Source: Catenovulum sediminis
GTDB taxonomy: Bacteria > Pseudomonadota > Gammaproteobacteria > Enterobacterales > Alteromonadaceae
Direction: 5' to 3'
Assembly: GCF_007289895.1 (NCBI RefSeq)
Contig: NZ_CP041661.1
Span: 434,001-498,000 of the forward strand
Length of the DNA stretch: 64,000 nucleotides
A program made the position numbers and the translations under genes. Below the pieces are notes generated by a model, which worked only from the letters and a program-made list of their open reading frames with translations, was not told where the DNA came from and searched no databases. This document shows, in pieces, positions 55,301 to 64,000 of the stretch. Within the stretch, counting starts at the first letter, position 1. Each line of letters begins with the position of its first letter.

Positions 55301-58300
55301 CAAATGATAACCGACTGTCTGCATTTGAGTTGGCAATACTGTGTGATTAGCTAAACTTAAACCTTGTGCTACAAAGCTTTCATTGCCTCGTGCAATCAGA
55401 GAGGAATCATTATTTATCGTCAACGCTAACGTTCCACTAGCCGCTGGACTAAGCTCTACGAATCCTTGTGTTTGATAGCAATCTTGATCTTCACAATCGG
55501 CGAATAATGAGAGCAATTGCGCTGGAATGGTCAACGACCCAGCCTGGGTATTAATCTGGTGTGTCCAATCAATATCACCAATTACACTGCCAGTATTTAT
55601 GACAACTCGACCACCTGAATTAGCATAAGCCAGCTCGCTCGCTTGAATAATATGACGCTCAGCGCCACTAGCATTAACCAGAACACCACTAAAGCCAGAT
55701 ACATCTATAGACTGGGTATTTAAACCAAATGCTCCAGCTGCACCGCCAACTGGCGAAACATCTATAAACGTCTGCGTACCTGAAACTTGAACATTGGCAG
55801 CTTCAATTTGAATAGCACCACCGGTTACTACGGTATTGCCATTGCGTGACGCACCTAAACCTAAACTCTGCGTATCTAAATAATGGCTGATTACACACTT
55901 ATCTTCACCTAGTGAGCCCAAGCCTGCGCTAGCGCCAAAGCAATTTGCCATTGCGGCAATATCTATCTCAGCATCATGCTTGGCAGAAATGGAACTATCC
56001 GTAGCAATTAAATCGCCAGCTATTCGCCACTGTGTTGCATATGGCTTAACATCACTATCGTTATGGTGCGTGATGGTACTGGTGGATAACGACAAGTTGT
56101 TGGTAATGGAAATTTCATCTCTTACCTTAACAGCCAGAGAGGCATTGTTAAGTGCCATTGCGTTGGCGACAATGCTGTAAGCTTCCAATGCTCCTTCGCC
56201 AGTTACATCAATATCGCCAATTACATTTAATGCAGCAGCACGGATTGAACCCGCTAATTGCAGCGAGCCTGTCACTTCAATATCTGTTCCACTGTATACC
56301 AAGTCAAACGGTAACTTCGTTTCACTTGCTGAGTTTTGCGGTAACGCACTAGATAAGAATTGAACCGAGCTGGCATTAGCTAGGCTCACATCACCTTGCA
56401 CTGTTACATCGTCAACGATAAGCGCGAGGCTAGCGCCTTCTTCAACAATTAGATCACCTTCGACCAACAAGTTACCAGTTATTGATACTTGGTTTGTGCC
56501 ACGAACCGTTAAGTTGCCAACGCGAACTTTACGCAAGTAATCTTGTTGTAAGTTTTCCCATACTGCGTTTTCACCCAGATAAACCGCATCCAATACATTT
56601 AAAGATGCGTTTGCCTGATGCTCACCCAACGACACTGTTAAAGTGGTACTACCTTCACCAACAGGATTAAAACCACCAATCACTGGCTCTGCTACGGTGT
56701 GGTCTGCACTGTTGAAAGCTAATGGATAAAAACCAACATCGCTAACATCAATGATGAATTCCTGACCATTAATGCTAATAGTGGCATGTACTGTTAAGAC
56801 AATATTGCCGGTGTCCGCGCTCTTATCATAATCAAACTGAGTTTGAGCTAAGCTGATTTCCGTGATGGCGCTGATATCTAATGCTCGGCTGTTTTCATCT
56901 AACGGATTTGAGCCAAATTCAATCTCCGCCAAATCGGACAGGCCGTCATTGTCAGTATCTTGGCTTAGTGGATCTGTGCCATCTCGATTAACTTCGTCAC
57001 CATCACTGATTCCATCACCATCGGTGTCGGCAACATTTAGCTGAGTGCCATAGTTAACTTCGTCAATATTTGATAAACCATCGTTATCACTATCTTGTTG
57101 GCCATCAGTAATGTCGTTGCCATCACTATCACCAGAGTAAGGTTGTAAACCTAAAGTAAGTTCTAACGCATTGTTTAGACCGTCGTTATCATAGTCACCC
57201 GTTGCCGTTAAGATTTGATAACTTAAACGATTTGCAACACTGACACTTTGCTCAAAACGATTAGCGCTAATACTGATTTCGATCGTTTGGCCATCTTGCC
57301 AACCCAAGCTGGTTGCATCTGGAACTGTAAATTGCGGCGTTTCAAAATACAACGGCTGAATGTCAGAGTTAATTGATATTTGACCGTTCACTAGCTCTGA
57401 TGCCTGAATACCAGTGCCGTAAACGACTGGCAAGCTAACTTGGTTGTTCTCCAACACATAACGAGTTTGTGGTGTTGATAACCCGATTTGCGGTGTACAG
57501 GCACTAAATACTTGCGGTAAAACTGGATCTCGCTCAGCAACACCGATAAGCACACTTGATTGCGTATCAACCGTGAAACACTGATTAAGCTGCAAGTCTT
57601 GCTCTGGAATAAATCTTAATACGGTATCAGAAACTTGCTCTATACTGCCAGAAACTAGCTGTGAGGCTTCATCCAACACCATTAAGTATTCGTCACCAAA
57701 AGCTAGCTCAATAGCTTCGTTAAACTCAATGTCTAATGGCAACGCCAAACTATCAAGCTGTTCCACAAAACTTGCTGTATAAATCGCTGGCAGAGTTTTC
57801 GAGAAAGCTAAAACTTGCGTCGCATTTAAATCAAGAGTTAAATCACTATCCTGACTATTTATACCAATCTCTATCTCGGCCGGCTGCTGCGCTTCAATAT
57901 TGACTAATGCTTGGCCGGATTGCAGCGATATCGATGCACTGTCGGCAGAGCCATCAATTAGACCAAACTCACTGGCTGCAATCTCAAGATTAAAGTTTGC
58001 ATCTTGCCACGTATCACCTTGCAAACTGTCATCTCTGATTTTTGAAACAGCGTTGCCAAATTCATCAACTAGTTGAATTTCAACTTGAGCACTTTCACCT
58101 ACTTCTAACACGTTTTCTCGACCTTGTGCTGAGTTGGTTTGGGCTATTTGCTTTATAGTAAAGCCATTGGCCGACGAAGCTTGAACATTAATAGGCAGGT
58201 ATGACACGTCTGTCGCTTGAGTATCTTGAGATCCAATAAAATACTCAACCGGGAAGAGTTGTCCCTGCTGGTCAACAACCGTTAATTGGTAATTACCCGC

Positions 58301-61300
58301 CAACGTCGTTGCTTGCACTTGTAACTCACCTAAACCTGCGGTAAATGCCAAGTCTGCTGCTGGATAATCACCAATCATGACAAAGTTAACGTGCTCAGCA
58401 AACGGAATAACAAAATCACCGTGATTGGTAGCAAACGTCAATCTCAAATCATTCTCGGTGTAGACCAAGTTGTTCGCAGCATCTAATAAGCTAGCTCTAA
58501 TAGAGAAAGATTCTCCTGCTACAGTATCAGCAATGTGCTCTATTCTGACTTTTTGTGGCGCGCCCGGTAACACATCGATACTAAATAATGTGGTTGGGAT
58601 TGCAGGCCAATCTTGCAAAGATGCTTCAATTTGATATGTGCCCGCGCTTAAACCATTGGCATCCCAATGCAATGAGGCAATACCAGTCCCGTCAGTTGTC
58701 GAGGAGCCTAAATTCAACTCATCTTGTCCGCCTATTAATTTCCATTCGATATTTTGAAGTGGTATCGCAGAAGAAGCTGAGTCTAATACTTCAACTTGGA
58801 ATGCCCCACCAATACCAGCTAAAAGCGCCGATAAATTAACGCCTGGTTGTTCAGTGCTCACAAAGCGCAATAGGTTTGGTCTATGGGTAAAATTAACGAT
58901 CTGCTCTGAGGTCCTATCTGATTGTTGCAAACCATCGGTTAGTTCAAACTGATAGCGATGACTATTGTGAGCAACTGGTTTATCAGGAGATGAAATAGCC
59001 CCTTTATGATATTTAATTTGCTGACAGTTTTGCAGCACACTATTAGTACAGACAGACAATCGTTGCTCAGTATCTAGATTAACTAAATCAACCCTTAATT
59101 GCTCTAAACCACCGTCATCAGCCGATTCAAGGCCAATAAGTTGATAGCTAATATTACTTTTGTATACGGCATAAGGTTCCATAATTACGGTGACTAAAGA
59201 AGCGTCAGGCGCCAAATCAGGTTTAACAGTAACAACGTGTTCACTGCGAGTAACCTGACCAAAGCTGTCAGTAACTTCAATTACCGCGGTACGAGGCATA
59301 GCAATTTTTAGTCGCTGCTGCGGACCACGAATATCAGCCAAAGCTATACTAACGCTTTGCTGTTGAGCTCCTTGAATGTCTCGAACAACTTCGTAATTTG
59401 GCCAACTAACTTTAACTTGTTTCAGTGCAACATCATCGGTTGCATTAAACTCTAAGTTAAAGCCCGAGCTTTCCAAAATTTCACTTGGTATTTGCACATC
59501 ACTAATTGTCGGTGCTTTGTCTTCCACAACTCTTACTGTGTGGCTAAGTGCTTGTTTCTGAGTGGCATTATCCACGGCAGTTAGCTCATACAAATAGTCT
59601 TGGCCTGCAACGAGATCTGTATCTGAATATTGATAAACCCCAGAAGTAAACCCTGCCCATACCAATACACCATCGCGTTTTAATAAGGCGAGTTCGATAT
59701 CACTGCGGTCGTCTTGCACACTGAATTGCAAACTCAACTCACCACTCTCTGGCAAGACAGACATTGTCGCAGTGGAGCCCAACAGCACTTGATTTTGTGG
59801 CTGTATAGACAATTGCGGCGGGAATAAGTCATTAACGCGGGTAAATTTCTGCGGTGATGATTCAGCATAATTACCATAAATATCAACAGCTCGCACTTTA
59901 ACCCAAGTATTAGGATCATTCGGTTCAACTGCTTTAGTCACTATATATTCAGGGCCATAGTGCTTGCGCATCAGTTCATAAGGGCCATTAGCATCGCTGG
60001 CAATATAGAACTCGACTTGTTTAATCGCTTCTGCGCTGTTGTAAACAAACGCCTGCATATGATGCGGCTTTGGCATGTAACTTAGTGCTGCCATTTGTAA
60101 GTCAACGCTAAAGTCGTTGGCTGGCAATGCATCACCTCGTAGATAGCCTCGCACAACAGACGTTTGATTGGCTTCGCCATGTAAATTGCTAAACTGCGCT
60201 TTAATGTCAAACCATCTACCATTCTTTAACTCGGCAGGCAGTTGCACATTCACTGTAAACGGATAGCTATTTGATCTCGCCACCAGCTGTTCGTTAATAA
60301 AATAACTAACCGATTGAATATTTTCTGGTGATGCCACACCCAGTTTAATCCATTCACCCGGTTGTAAATTTTGCACATCAACTGGCACAGCTAGTGCGGA
60401 ACTTGCGCTTAAGCTAGCGTGTGGAATAGAGACCATTTCAGTACCTTGCAAACCAAGGGCTAAAGCAACATGACTATTATCAACCGACAAACCTTTGATC
60501 GGAGCGGTTGCAGTGTATAGCTTTTCTGAAACCGCCCAGCTGTCTAACTCTACCCGGTTAAGGTCATTAAGTGTGCTAAACCAAATACTGCCCTGAGCGT
60601 ACTGAAGATCAATTAGCTGATCTGTGTAAGCTATTGATGAGCTGGTATTTTGATTTAAGTCGTAGCGAATTAAATTGTTGGCAACAGCCATCACTAAATA
60701 ATCATTGGCTAGGGTTAATTGCTCTATTGGTTCATCAGATGCAAACAGCAAATTAATCTGTAAATTGAACTCATCTATCGGCAATTCACCCGTTGAGATC
60801 AGATAAACCTTGTGGCGACTAACTGCTACATATTTGTCACGCCATTGATAAACTTGCGCCAGTTGTTCACCTGCGTCTAGTTCAATTTCACTTTGGACAC
60901 TAGCTTGCTTAAACTTGATCTTGTTATCCAACCAATAAAGATCGATATCGTTATAAAACCTTGCTTGATAATGGTTTAGCACTTGCTTATCTAGCGACTG
61001 ATTTTCAGCAAGTAAGGTTAACGTATCATTTGCTTGATTGTAGTAAGACAAGTATTGTGTTGGCTGCACCGAGGTTTTACTCACTATGCCAGCATATTCA
61101 CCCGGTAATACAGTTTGACTACTGCTAAATGGCAACTCAGTTTGCAATACCGCGCCATAAGCTTCAAACGCGGTTAGCACGCGGCCTTGATGCATGGCGA
61201 CATCCACCGCATTGCCTTTAACTTGAGCTGTACGATACAGACTATTTGGTAAGCGAGCAGATATATCTAAATCCAGATCTGTTGCTGTAGGCAAGTACAA

Positions 61301-64000
61301 GCGACCAGCGATAATTTTTCCTTGAGTTAACCGGTCACCTAGTACCGCTTCATTCACAGATACCACGCGTGGGTTACGCGGATTATCAATATCAATAACG
61401 GTTAATTGGTTATTAATTTTATCTAATGCAATTAAGTAATGGCTGTAACTTAACAAGCCATGTGCATTAACATTGAGATCGTGTGAGCTCAGACGGCCAT
61501 TGTTTAAATTGAGCAAATGACCACGTTTGTCTATTAACCATAAACCAGTATCAAGCTCTATGCTAGCTGCTAAATTATTGAGATTGTGTGAAGAAACTCT
61601 TTGGCCTTGGCTATTCAATTTGACAACTTGATTTTGTAATACCAAGTTAAAGCCATCTTCAATAGCGCTTAAAGCAATCAAAGCGCTGTATGCTTTAACA
61701 CTATCAAACACCAAAGCATTACCCGAAACTTTGTAATTCAGTATCGAGCCACCTTGGGTGTAGGCTAAAACGGTTTCACCATAATGGGCGATCTGATTGA
61801 TTTGCTCATCAACCTTGTGTTCACCCAAGAACCTTAACCCTTTGCGGTTAGTGTTTTGATTGGCAACAATCTCAAAAAAGCGCAGACCAATCCCCTGTAG
61901 GGCAACCAATAATCTGTCATGCAAGAAGGTAACCGCAGTAACATCCGCATCAAAGCTATGCAGAACATCACCATCTTGATTAACTAGCTCTGCTTCTCTA
62001 AAGAAGTAGACGTCATCACTAGCATCTAGCAGCACGCTGAAATCGGTGTTACTCTTCGCTTCTTGTAACGTCCATGGCGACAACACCAAAATATCTGCAC
62101 GATATTGCTCAACGTTGCCTAGACCGTCATCTAAGTTTATCTCAACCGTAAGTTTGTCAGTACTCGGCACTTGCATTTTCAAACGGAATAAGTCGCTAGC
62201 GATTAGGGTTCCATCGGCAGCAAATACTTGAATATCGGCGCTCTTAATTTGTTGAGAACCTATCTCTTGGACTTCAATATTAAGATTTGAATCAACAAAT
62301 ATACTGCCTGGAATTCCATTCACTTGATAAGCAATTTTGCTTTGCTGTGGTAATACGCGAATACCCACTTCATCTTCAACAAAGGCATAATCATCTAATC
62401 GGTATGCGCGAGTGCGCAAATAATAAGCATCGCTTTCTGACACAGCCGAAAGACGGAATGAAACGCTACCTAGTTGTTGGTTTACCACCCAATTACTCAC
62501 AACATTGCGATTGAAATCTAATAACGCGACTTCAACAAAGGCGAATTCATTTGTGTCATAGCCGTTAACTTGGAATTGCGCATCGAGCCAATCACCTTCT
62601 GTAAAGCGACTGTTATTGGCTGGTGCAAGTAACTTGATCTGACCTTGCTCGGGTTCGATTGCCGCAGTTGTTATTGCCGCGCTATAATCTCCTCCGTTTA
62701 GCTCGATTTCTGTGGTTTGATTGGCCTGATTTGACAACCTAATCCAACCGGCCAGATCACCACCTTGGCTGACAAAAGCTTGGTTTAATCCAGAATGACT
62801 TACCTGATAACTATTGATTCGAGCATCATTCGATAACTCAACTTTGCTAGGTAACAAGGCGTCGCTAGCATAATGTTTATCGGTTGGCTGTTGCGTTAGT
62901 ACATTAGCATATGGGCTGTCATTTAAGCTCAACGTCTGTTCAACGATAGCGCCGCCTCGCTGTTGCACTTTTACGATCACACCATGGGCAAAATGGCTAC
63001 GAGCAACCAGATAAACAACTTTGTCTGCCACTCTTTGCTTTTTGCTTGGTAGTAATTGGCCATTATTATCTTCAAACCAAACTTGCGCTTGCGGATCAGA
63101 CACCTCTATCTGCAGATAATGAGGTAATTCCTCAGTTGTGATAACTGGGACATCCAATGAACGAGCCGACCATTGTTGACGCCAAATGCTTTGACCATCG
63201 GTAAACCAAGCAAACTGACTATTGGCACTGAGTTTTTCAATACCTTGCAAGTAACCAAGTGTTTGATTGCTATTTGATAAACGCCATAAAGCGCCATAGT
63301 CAGCGGAGACGATTTGCTTAGCTTCAACATCAGCTAAACGGTCGACGGATAATAATTCATGGTCTGTCGCTATTACATCAAGCTCAATTAAATCAGCGCT
63401 GCTGACTACAAATGGATAAACAGCTGACTTAGTCCACTGCTCTATTTGCGTTTCATTAATGGCTAGCTTATACGCACCCGGCTTGGCTTCCCAAGTTGCT
63501 ACGACTTGGGCTTCCAGTGAACTTAAATCAGTACCAATTCGTTGTAAGCTGAATTCAGTGAGTAACCAAAGATCATCAGCTAGTTCGACTAAGTCAACTA
63601 ACTGACTATCTAAAGTCATCAGCTTAAGCGGAACTAACGCATTGCTATCGACCATCCAAACTTGTAGTTTGTCGGCCAATTGCACAACTACATAGTTGTC
63701 CGAGATTAACTTAACATCGCCGAATAAACGTTGCTGGCTTATCGCAGAACCGTTTAGATCCCAACGTAATAAATCTTGATTACCGTTTTCGTCGATAACC
63801 GCCCATATGCCTTGACCATTAACCGCCAATTGCAGAACAGAACCTTGGTTTTGCTCAATTAAGCTGGTTGCACCTAAGCGAATTTGCAATCCGCCCTGCA
63901 ATTGATTGATACCAGCCACAAATTGTTGCTGACCCGGTATTGCTGCAAGGAAATCAATTACTTGCAACTTATCGTCTATTTGCAGTTCGATATGCTGTTG
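49391..64000 (-). CDS. Giant surface protein, partial (start beyond window edge)
   Basis: At least 4,869 codons are open to the window edge, so the N-terminus and any signal peptide are missing. Using residue 1 at 63967: beta-propeller-like segments at about 1-340 and 640-1200; Ig/cadherin-like segments to about 2240, including a Big_1-type stretch near 1700-1800; a short TSP3 block at about 2258-2363 (DTDGDGISDGDEVNRDGTDP); then about 2,400 residues of repeated short beta strands (LNVTGDITIAG, GGxIxIxA) that suggest a right-handed beta helix. Four Cys-containing modules recur in this helix (near 2677, 3642, 4202 and 4533), the last three with the pattern CHA...C-x-YG/FG-x-Y/F. The protein ends without a membrane anchor. 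It could be an adhesin-like fibre or outer part of the delivery apparatus. Confidence 0.7.
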   Translation of the reverse strand, partial: QQHIELQIDDKLQVIDFLAAIPGQQQFVAGINQLQGGLQIRLGATSLIEQNQGSVLQLAVNGQGIWAVIDENGNQDLLRWDLNGSAISQQRLFGDVKLISDNYVVVQLADKLQVWMVDSNALVPLKLMTLDSQLVDLVELADDLWLLTEFSLQRIGTDLSSLEAQVVATWEAKPGAYKLAINETQIEQWTKSAVYPFVVSSADLIELDVIATDHELLSVDRLADVEAKQIVSADYGALWRLSNSNQTLGYLQGIEKLSANSQFAWFTDGQSIWRQQWSARSLDVPVITTEELPHYLQIEVSDPQAQVWFEDNNGQLLPSKKQRVADKVVYLVARSHFAHGVIVKVQQRGGAIVEQTLSLNDSPYANVLTQQPTDKHYASDALLPSKVELSNDARINSYQVSHSGLNQAFVSQGGDLAGWIRLSNQANQTTEIELNGGDYSAAITTAAIEPEQGQIKLLAPANNSRFTEGDWLDAQFQVNGYDTNEFAFVEVALLDFNRNVVSNWVVNQQLGSVSFRLSAVSESDAYYLRTRAYRLDDYAFVEDEVGIRVLPQQSKIAYQVNGIPGSIFVDSNLNIEVQEIGSQQIKSADIQVFAADGTLIASDLFRLKMQVPSTDKLTVEINLDDGLGNVEQYRADILVLSPWTLQEAKSNTDFSVLLDASDDVYFFREAELVNQDGDVLHSFDADVTAVTFLHDRLLVALQGIGLRFFEIVANQNTNRKGLRFLGEHKVDEQINQIAHYGETVLAYTQGGSILNYKVSGNALVFDSVKAYSALIALSAIEDGFNLVLQNQVVKLNSQGQRVSSHNLNNLAASIELDTGLWLIDKRGHLLNLNNGRLSSHDLNVNAHGLLSYSHYLIALDKINNQLTVIDIDNPRNPRVVSVNEAVLGDRLTQGKIIAGRLYLPTATDLDLDISARLPNSLYRTAQVKGNAVDVAMHQGRVLTAFEAYGAVLQTELPFSSSQTVLPGEYAGIVSKTSVQPTQYLSYYNQANDTLTLLAENQSLDKQVLNHYQARFYNDIDLYWLDNKIKFKQASVQSEIELDAGEQLAQVYQWRDKYVAVSRHKVYLISTGELPIDEFNLQINLLFASDEPIEQLTLANDYLVMAVANNLIRYDLNQNTSSSIAYTDQLIDLQYAQGSIWFSTLNDLNRVELDSWAVSEKLYTATAPIKGLSVDNSHVALALGLQGTEMVSIPHASLSASSALAVPVDVQNLQPGEWIKLGVASPENIQSVSYFINEQLVARSNSYPFTVNVQLPAELKNGRWFDIKAQFSNLHGEANQTSVVRGYLRGDALPANDFSVDLQMAALSYMPKPHHMQAFVYNSAEAIKQVEFYIASDANGPYELMRKHYGPEYIVTKAVEPNDPNTWVKVRAVDIYGNYAESSPQKFTRVNDLFPPQLSIQPQNQVLLGSTATMSVLPESGELSLQFSVQDDRSDIELALLKRDGVLVWAGFTSGVYQYSDTDLVAGQDYLYELTAVDNATQKQALSHTVRVVEDKAPTISDVQIPSEILESSGFNLEFNATDDVALKQVKVSWPNYEVVRDIQGAQQQSVSIALADIRGPQQRLKIAMPRTAVIEVTDSFGQVTRSEHVVTVKPDLAPDASLVTVIMEPYAVYKSNISYQLIGLESADDGGLEQLRVDLVNLDTEQRLSVCTNSVLQNCQQIKYHKGAISSPDKPVAHNSHRYQFELTDGLQQSDRTSEQIVNFTHRPNLLRFVSTEQPGVNLSALLAGIGGAFQVEVLDSASSAIPLQNIEWKLIGGQDELNLGSSTTDGTGIASLHWDANGLSAGTYQIEASLQDWPAIPTTLFSIDVLPGAPQKVRIEHIADTVAGESFSIRASLLDAANNLVYTENDLRLTFATNHGDFVIPFAEHVNFVMIGDYPAADLAFTAGLGELQVQATTLAGNYQLTVVDQQGQLFPVEYFIGSQDTQATDVSYLPINVQASSANGFTIKQIAQTNSAQGRENVLEVGESAQVEIQLVDEFGNAVSKIRDDSLQGDTWQDANFNLEIAASEFGLIDGSADSASISLQSGQALVNIEAQQPAEIEIGINSQDSDLTLDLNATQVLAFSKTLPAIYTASFVEQLDSLALPLDIEFNEAIELAFGDEYLMVLDEASQLVSGSIEQVSDTVLRFIPEQDLQLNQCFTVDTQSSVLIGVAERDPVLPQVFSACTPQIGLSTPQTRYVLENNQVSLPVVYGTGIQASELVNGQISINSDIQPLYFETPQFTVPDATSLGWQDGQTIEISISANRFEQSVSVANRLSYQILTATGDYDNDGLNNALELTLGLQPYSGDSDGNDITDGQQDSDNDGLSNIDEVNYGTQLNVADTDGDGISDGDEVNRDGTDPLSQDTDNDGLSDLAEIEFGSNPLDENSRALDISAITEISLAQTQFDYDKSADTGNIVLTVHATISINGQEFIIDVSDVGFYPLAFNSADHTVAEPVIGGFNPVGEGSTTLTVSLGEHQANASLNVLDAVYLGENAVWENLQQDYLRKVRVGNLTVRGTNQVSITGNLLVEGDLIVEEGASLALIVDDVTVQGDVSLANASSVQFLSSALPQNSASETKLPFDLVYSGTDIEVTGSLQLAGSIRAAALNVIGDIDVTGEGALEAYSIVANAMALNNASLAVKVRDEISITNNLSLSTSTITHHNDSDVKPYATQWRIAGDLIATDSSISAKHDAEIDIAAMANCFGASAGLGSLGEDKCVISHYLDTQSLGLGASRNGNTVVTGGAIQIEAANVQVSGTQTFIDVSPVGGAAGAFGLNTQSIDVSGFSGVLVNASGAERHIIQASELAYANSGGRVVINTGSVIGDIDWTHQINTQAGSLTIPAQLLSLFADCEDQDCYQTQGFVELSPAASGTLALTINNDSSLIARGNESFVAQGLSLANHTVLPTQMQTVGYHLVDDTTVDESSLVIDVSGTPWLNSLGDVLSLTGVEVELNTGTSTEVVAVQHNTESQLITNIPASINITDIVSIRGIHRFTQIELGHSYWHFGQDKLQVLDVVGSQLHSSQNGSLDYKSRIQVANVSEALALRVLTHGGRIKVEQELNFIGREYLRPKEVDSETDEVRVIDIPPVEIVASQINFDGDLLLNDILSWGLAANRINVNGNLALQNQATFTLPRTEVQGNVPYALNLNVTGDITIAGPELADGHLSLVARGYLPQADEFTQSVFGLTQANEAGAGAIIGSDFGSDLNSGYGNLVQGLLPIVAPDNMLGAGQATITANRALVNQDINLSGQSHDYAVKQSPSAGSLVLNLQQVDIFALIDARAGTANKTNAKVGLPGKVIINSANTNITGYQLNQAINDSAAVSSLIKLNSNSESGIEAYFGNPQTAMSCSQSQGCQVNTIKLPSFGQLVANNVVYLGGQRWQIEVNADWSVSPSVFAQHQIAFDLNNVANSLARISEVEALGNNQYRVTLDTEIDLTAIDQQPVIGVYQFSSLNLAANVELDFGDDYLLLTENSTLNLANNSLVKVKETSVDAIEKLAASDAGIYQPQINLDSLPDIAGEDSYRFSAEDITLSVGSLAAENKGYQFNASNNIDLADLSVQNNANVNLIAQNKVSFSGDLTLGSGSWTYLYSEQPLVIQGDLTLDSGSFLRIESHGGIQVLGDINIASEAKLSLAGGVPGLVLNVAGNVVIDGEIKAISHQFDFSPGENCHAGQASEITDANNQNEDANIDCQFGYFRKPAYPAQGHGDGGYLKLIANQVILNGVINAANQGDASYVGGSVVIEADSFAGSYQGIINVSGSDGVGAGRIAIQASINTFLGEYQTYRNGNWNGAGVGTLFLQTSEEDKGHLIINGGVTEVSYIGSAKRYSTSIRNVGDGQIGCVRALGQGLYQITPEGYCAESWPTVTGSSIAGQLHYQTIELANDATNISINSVPLGGATPKVAIYSGVITDITGLTPEYENTTMTHRHCGHDTTENFSEVYLPAGQYTVVVSDIDDCALPQVDYHIAFNQPNTLWHDSELNPMQSLLGRFVDIAEDNQAELEIVANDNFSFTVASSEDLTAISGQYQGVIPLRALSVVGGAAVDFGTDKLIVEDVSASDFGSYYDGRSAIRAALSGQTLFDKLNDAQIDFEITGPLILSDQSFMEDWRTINAKSIVINGSLTLDGSSNVTLKAESLEVTGNLAVENNSTLRLDILGSISVSGDLQLVNGGKITGIKPARYFDETQNQLIEVIPQSPYLNLNVNGDVFISEDSTIDMSGVSTYRRIDACHASYDDGGEPSCTYGDYRLANTPGSIDVTTNRTDYYGGGVISINANTVTHNGVMRTEGEGDSNDVSSGSININSPSITLGENSDFVIGSWSRGGRLALLGEVDGLNSDHINSAVTVYIEEPSKLNGQLYVSHGHVALVEPGKHPIKCVTSLELNKWRLSVNDCGSYGNQPWLSNSDFGNGYKDLRGYSIKIDNMQSSYEILDNDANSLVIETTDDILQYEGNSMVGVLSYDSLILKSANVDFGDNVVNTGLLDTGNSTLTASSIHVATDVVLRDDSELSLSDSLNVANNLTINGEVYAVNELDVNVVGAFTITQGASLVVSTRTDQPHNICHASAPYGSSEAQINECTYGSYLNPNTMGEGWSGGGVVNISAGVVSLQGDIYAGSDWEGYYGPGTGGSINISANDLSMGGSAWIDVDGSSEFGEVEFGEVEFDEVDSGEADLGLYSSGRIKINANFDPIILSNGSLFATYGTILAYNPISGNQSLIVEGEDGDTPSITYIRSPGKHQIKCIEQLSTNLWSLGINDCGFNTQVLWYASDQDPNRDLSGRFVALDNTDVDNSVYQIHSNRQDSILIETNQDLSIYQGKTLQGYVELDDLVIRAAGFVHFGENIVEVKNSVSCSNGSHLIVSDESVELITALQALNPACRVTELPAAAP
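50044..50103 (-). repeat. 15-bp tandem repeat coding for acidic pentapeptides
   Basis: Four units of 15 bp (50044-50058, 50059-50073, 50074-50088, 50089-50103) encode, on the minus strand, a run of EFGEV-EFGEV-EFDEV-DSGEA type. The last units differ by a single base. The run sits in a loop of the fourth Cys module of the giant protein and is absent from the other modules, so it looks like a recent slippage expansion that keeps the frame. Confidence 0.8.

Noticed and set aside
1-64000. RNA genes (tRNA, rRNA) or riboswitches
   Set aside because: I looked for tRNA-like cloverleaf elements and rRNA-like sequence in the gaps and saw none; the gaps are short and hold hairpins or gene fragments.

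Overview
The window looks like part of a marine gammaproteobacterial chromosome. Base composition is AT-leaning, and the proteins (IS66 transposases, AbiE, giant Ig/TSP3 surface proteins, PpiC lipoproteins) have an Alteromonadales-like flavour. That placement is an inference from protein style; there is no rRNA, tRNA or housekeeping gene to test it. Positions 1-8,000 are mobile DNA, 8,000-29,100 is an accessory array of toxin and immunity cassettes, and 29,150-64,000 is a set of very large exported proteins, all read on the minus strand.

Left part (1-8,000): the end of an IS66 element (1-778); remnants of toxin-antitoxin genes (811-1306), including an antitoxin with an apparent frameshift and a ParE-like toxin cut off after 27 codons; then a Tn7/Tn5053-type transposition module of a DDE transposase, an AAA+ ATPase and TniQ (1638-5952), with short end-type repeats at 1350-1424. 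A DEDDh exonuclease-like frame without an ordinary start codon and a tyrosine recombinase follow on the minus strand.

Right part (29,150-64,000): in transcription order (minus strand), a giant protein of more than 4,858 aa that is open at the window edge (beta-propeller/Ig-like, a short TSP3 block, then long beta-helix-like repeats); two adjoining parvulin-type lipoproteins; a 3,539-aa exported protein with about 60 calcium-binding TSP3-type repeats; a 2,114-aa exported toxin with Ig-like and LamG-like domains and a C-terminal PD-(D/E)XK-like nuclease motif; and a partner gene overlapping it by one base, probably its immunity protein. The spacing suggests one operon or two closely linked ones. 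I read this as a contact or surface toxin-delivery apparatus with dedicated periplasmic folding factors. I cannot match the whole set to a named secretion system, and it is the best candidate here for an undescribed system.

Middle part (8,000-29,150): downstream of the complete toxin lie two further toxin C-terminal cassettes without signal peptides (24003-29135 and 13790-18268). They share a highly similar backbone tract with the complete toxin, carry different Ig/LamG/nuclease tips, and are each followed by immunity-like genes. Between them are a second IS66, a heavily deleted mosaic toxin remnant, further short toxin fragments at 8008-8057, 9989-10037 and 12203-12256, an orphan immunity-like gene pair, an AbiE type IV toxin-antitoxin operon lying between two toxin fragments, and two nearly identical copies of a unit encoding a NYN nuclease with a DUF2384-like C-terminus, on the opposite strand. 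The layout suggests toxin-tip switching: recombination in the shared backbone would attach a silent C-terminal tip and its immunity gene to the exported N-terminal part, as proposed for orphan CdiA and Rhs tips but on a different scaffold.
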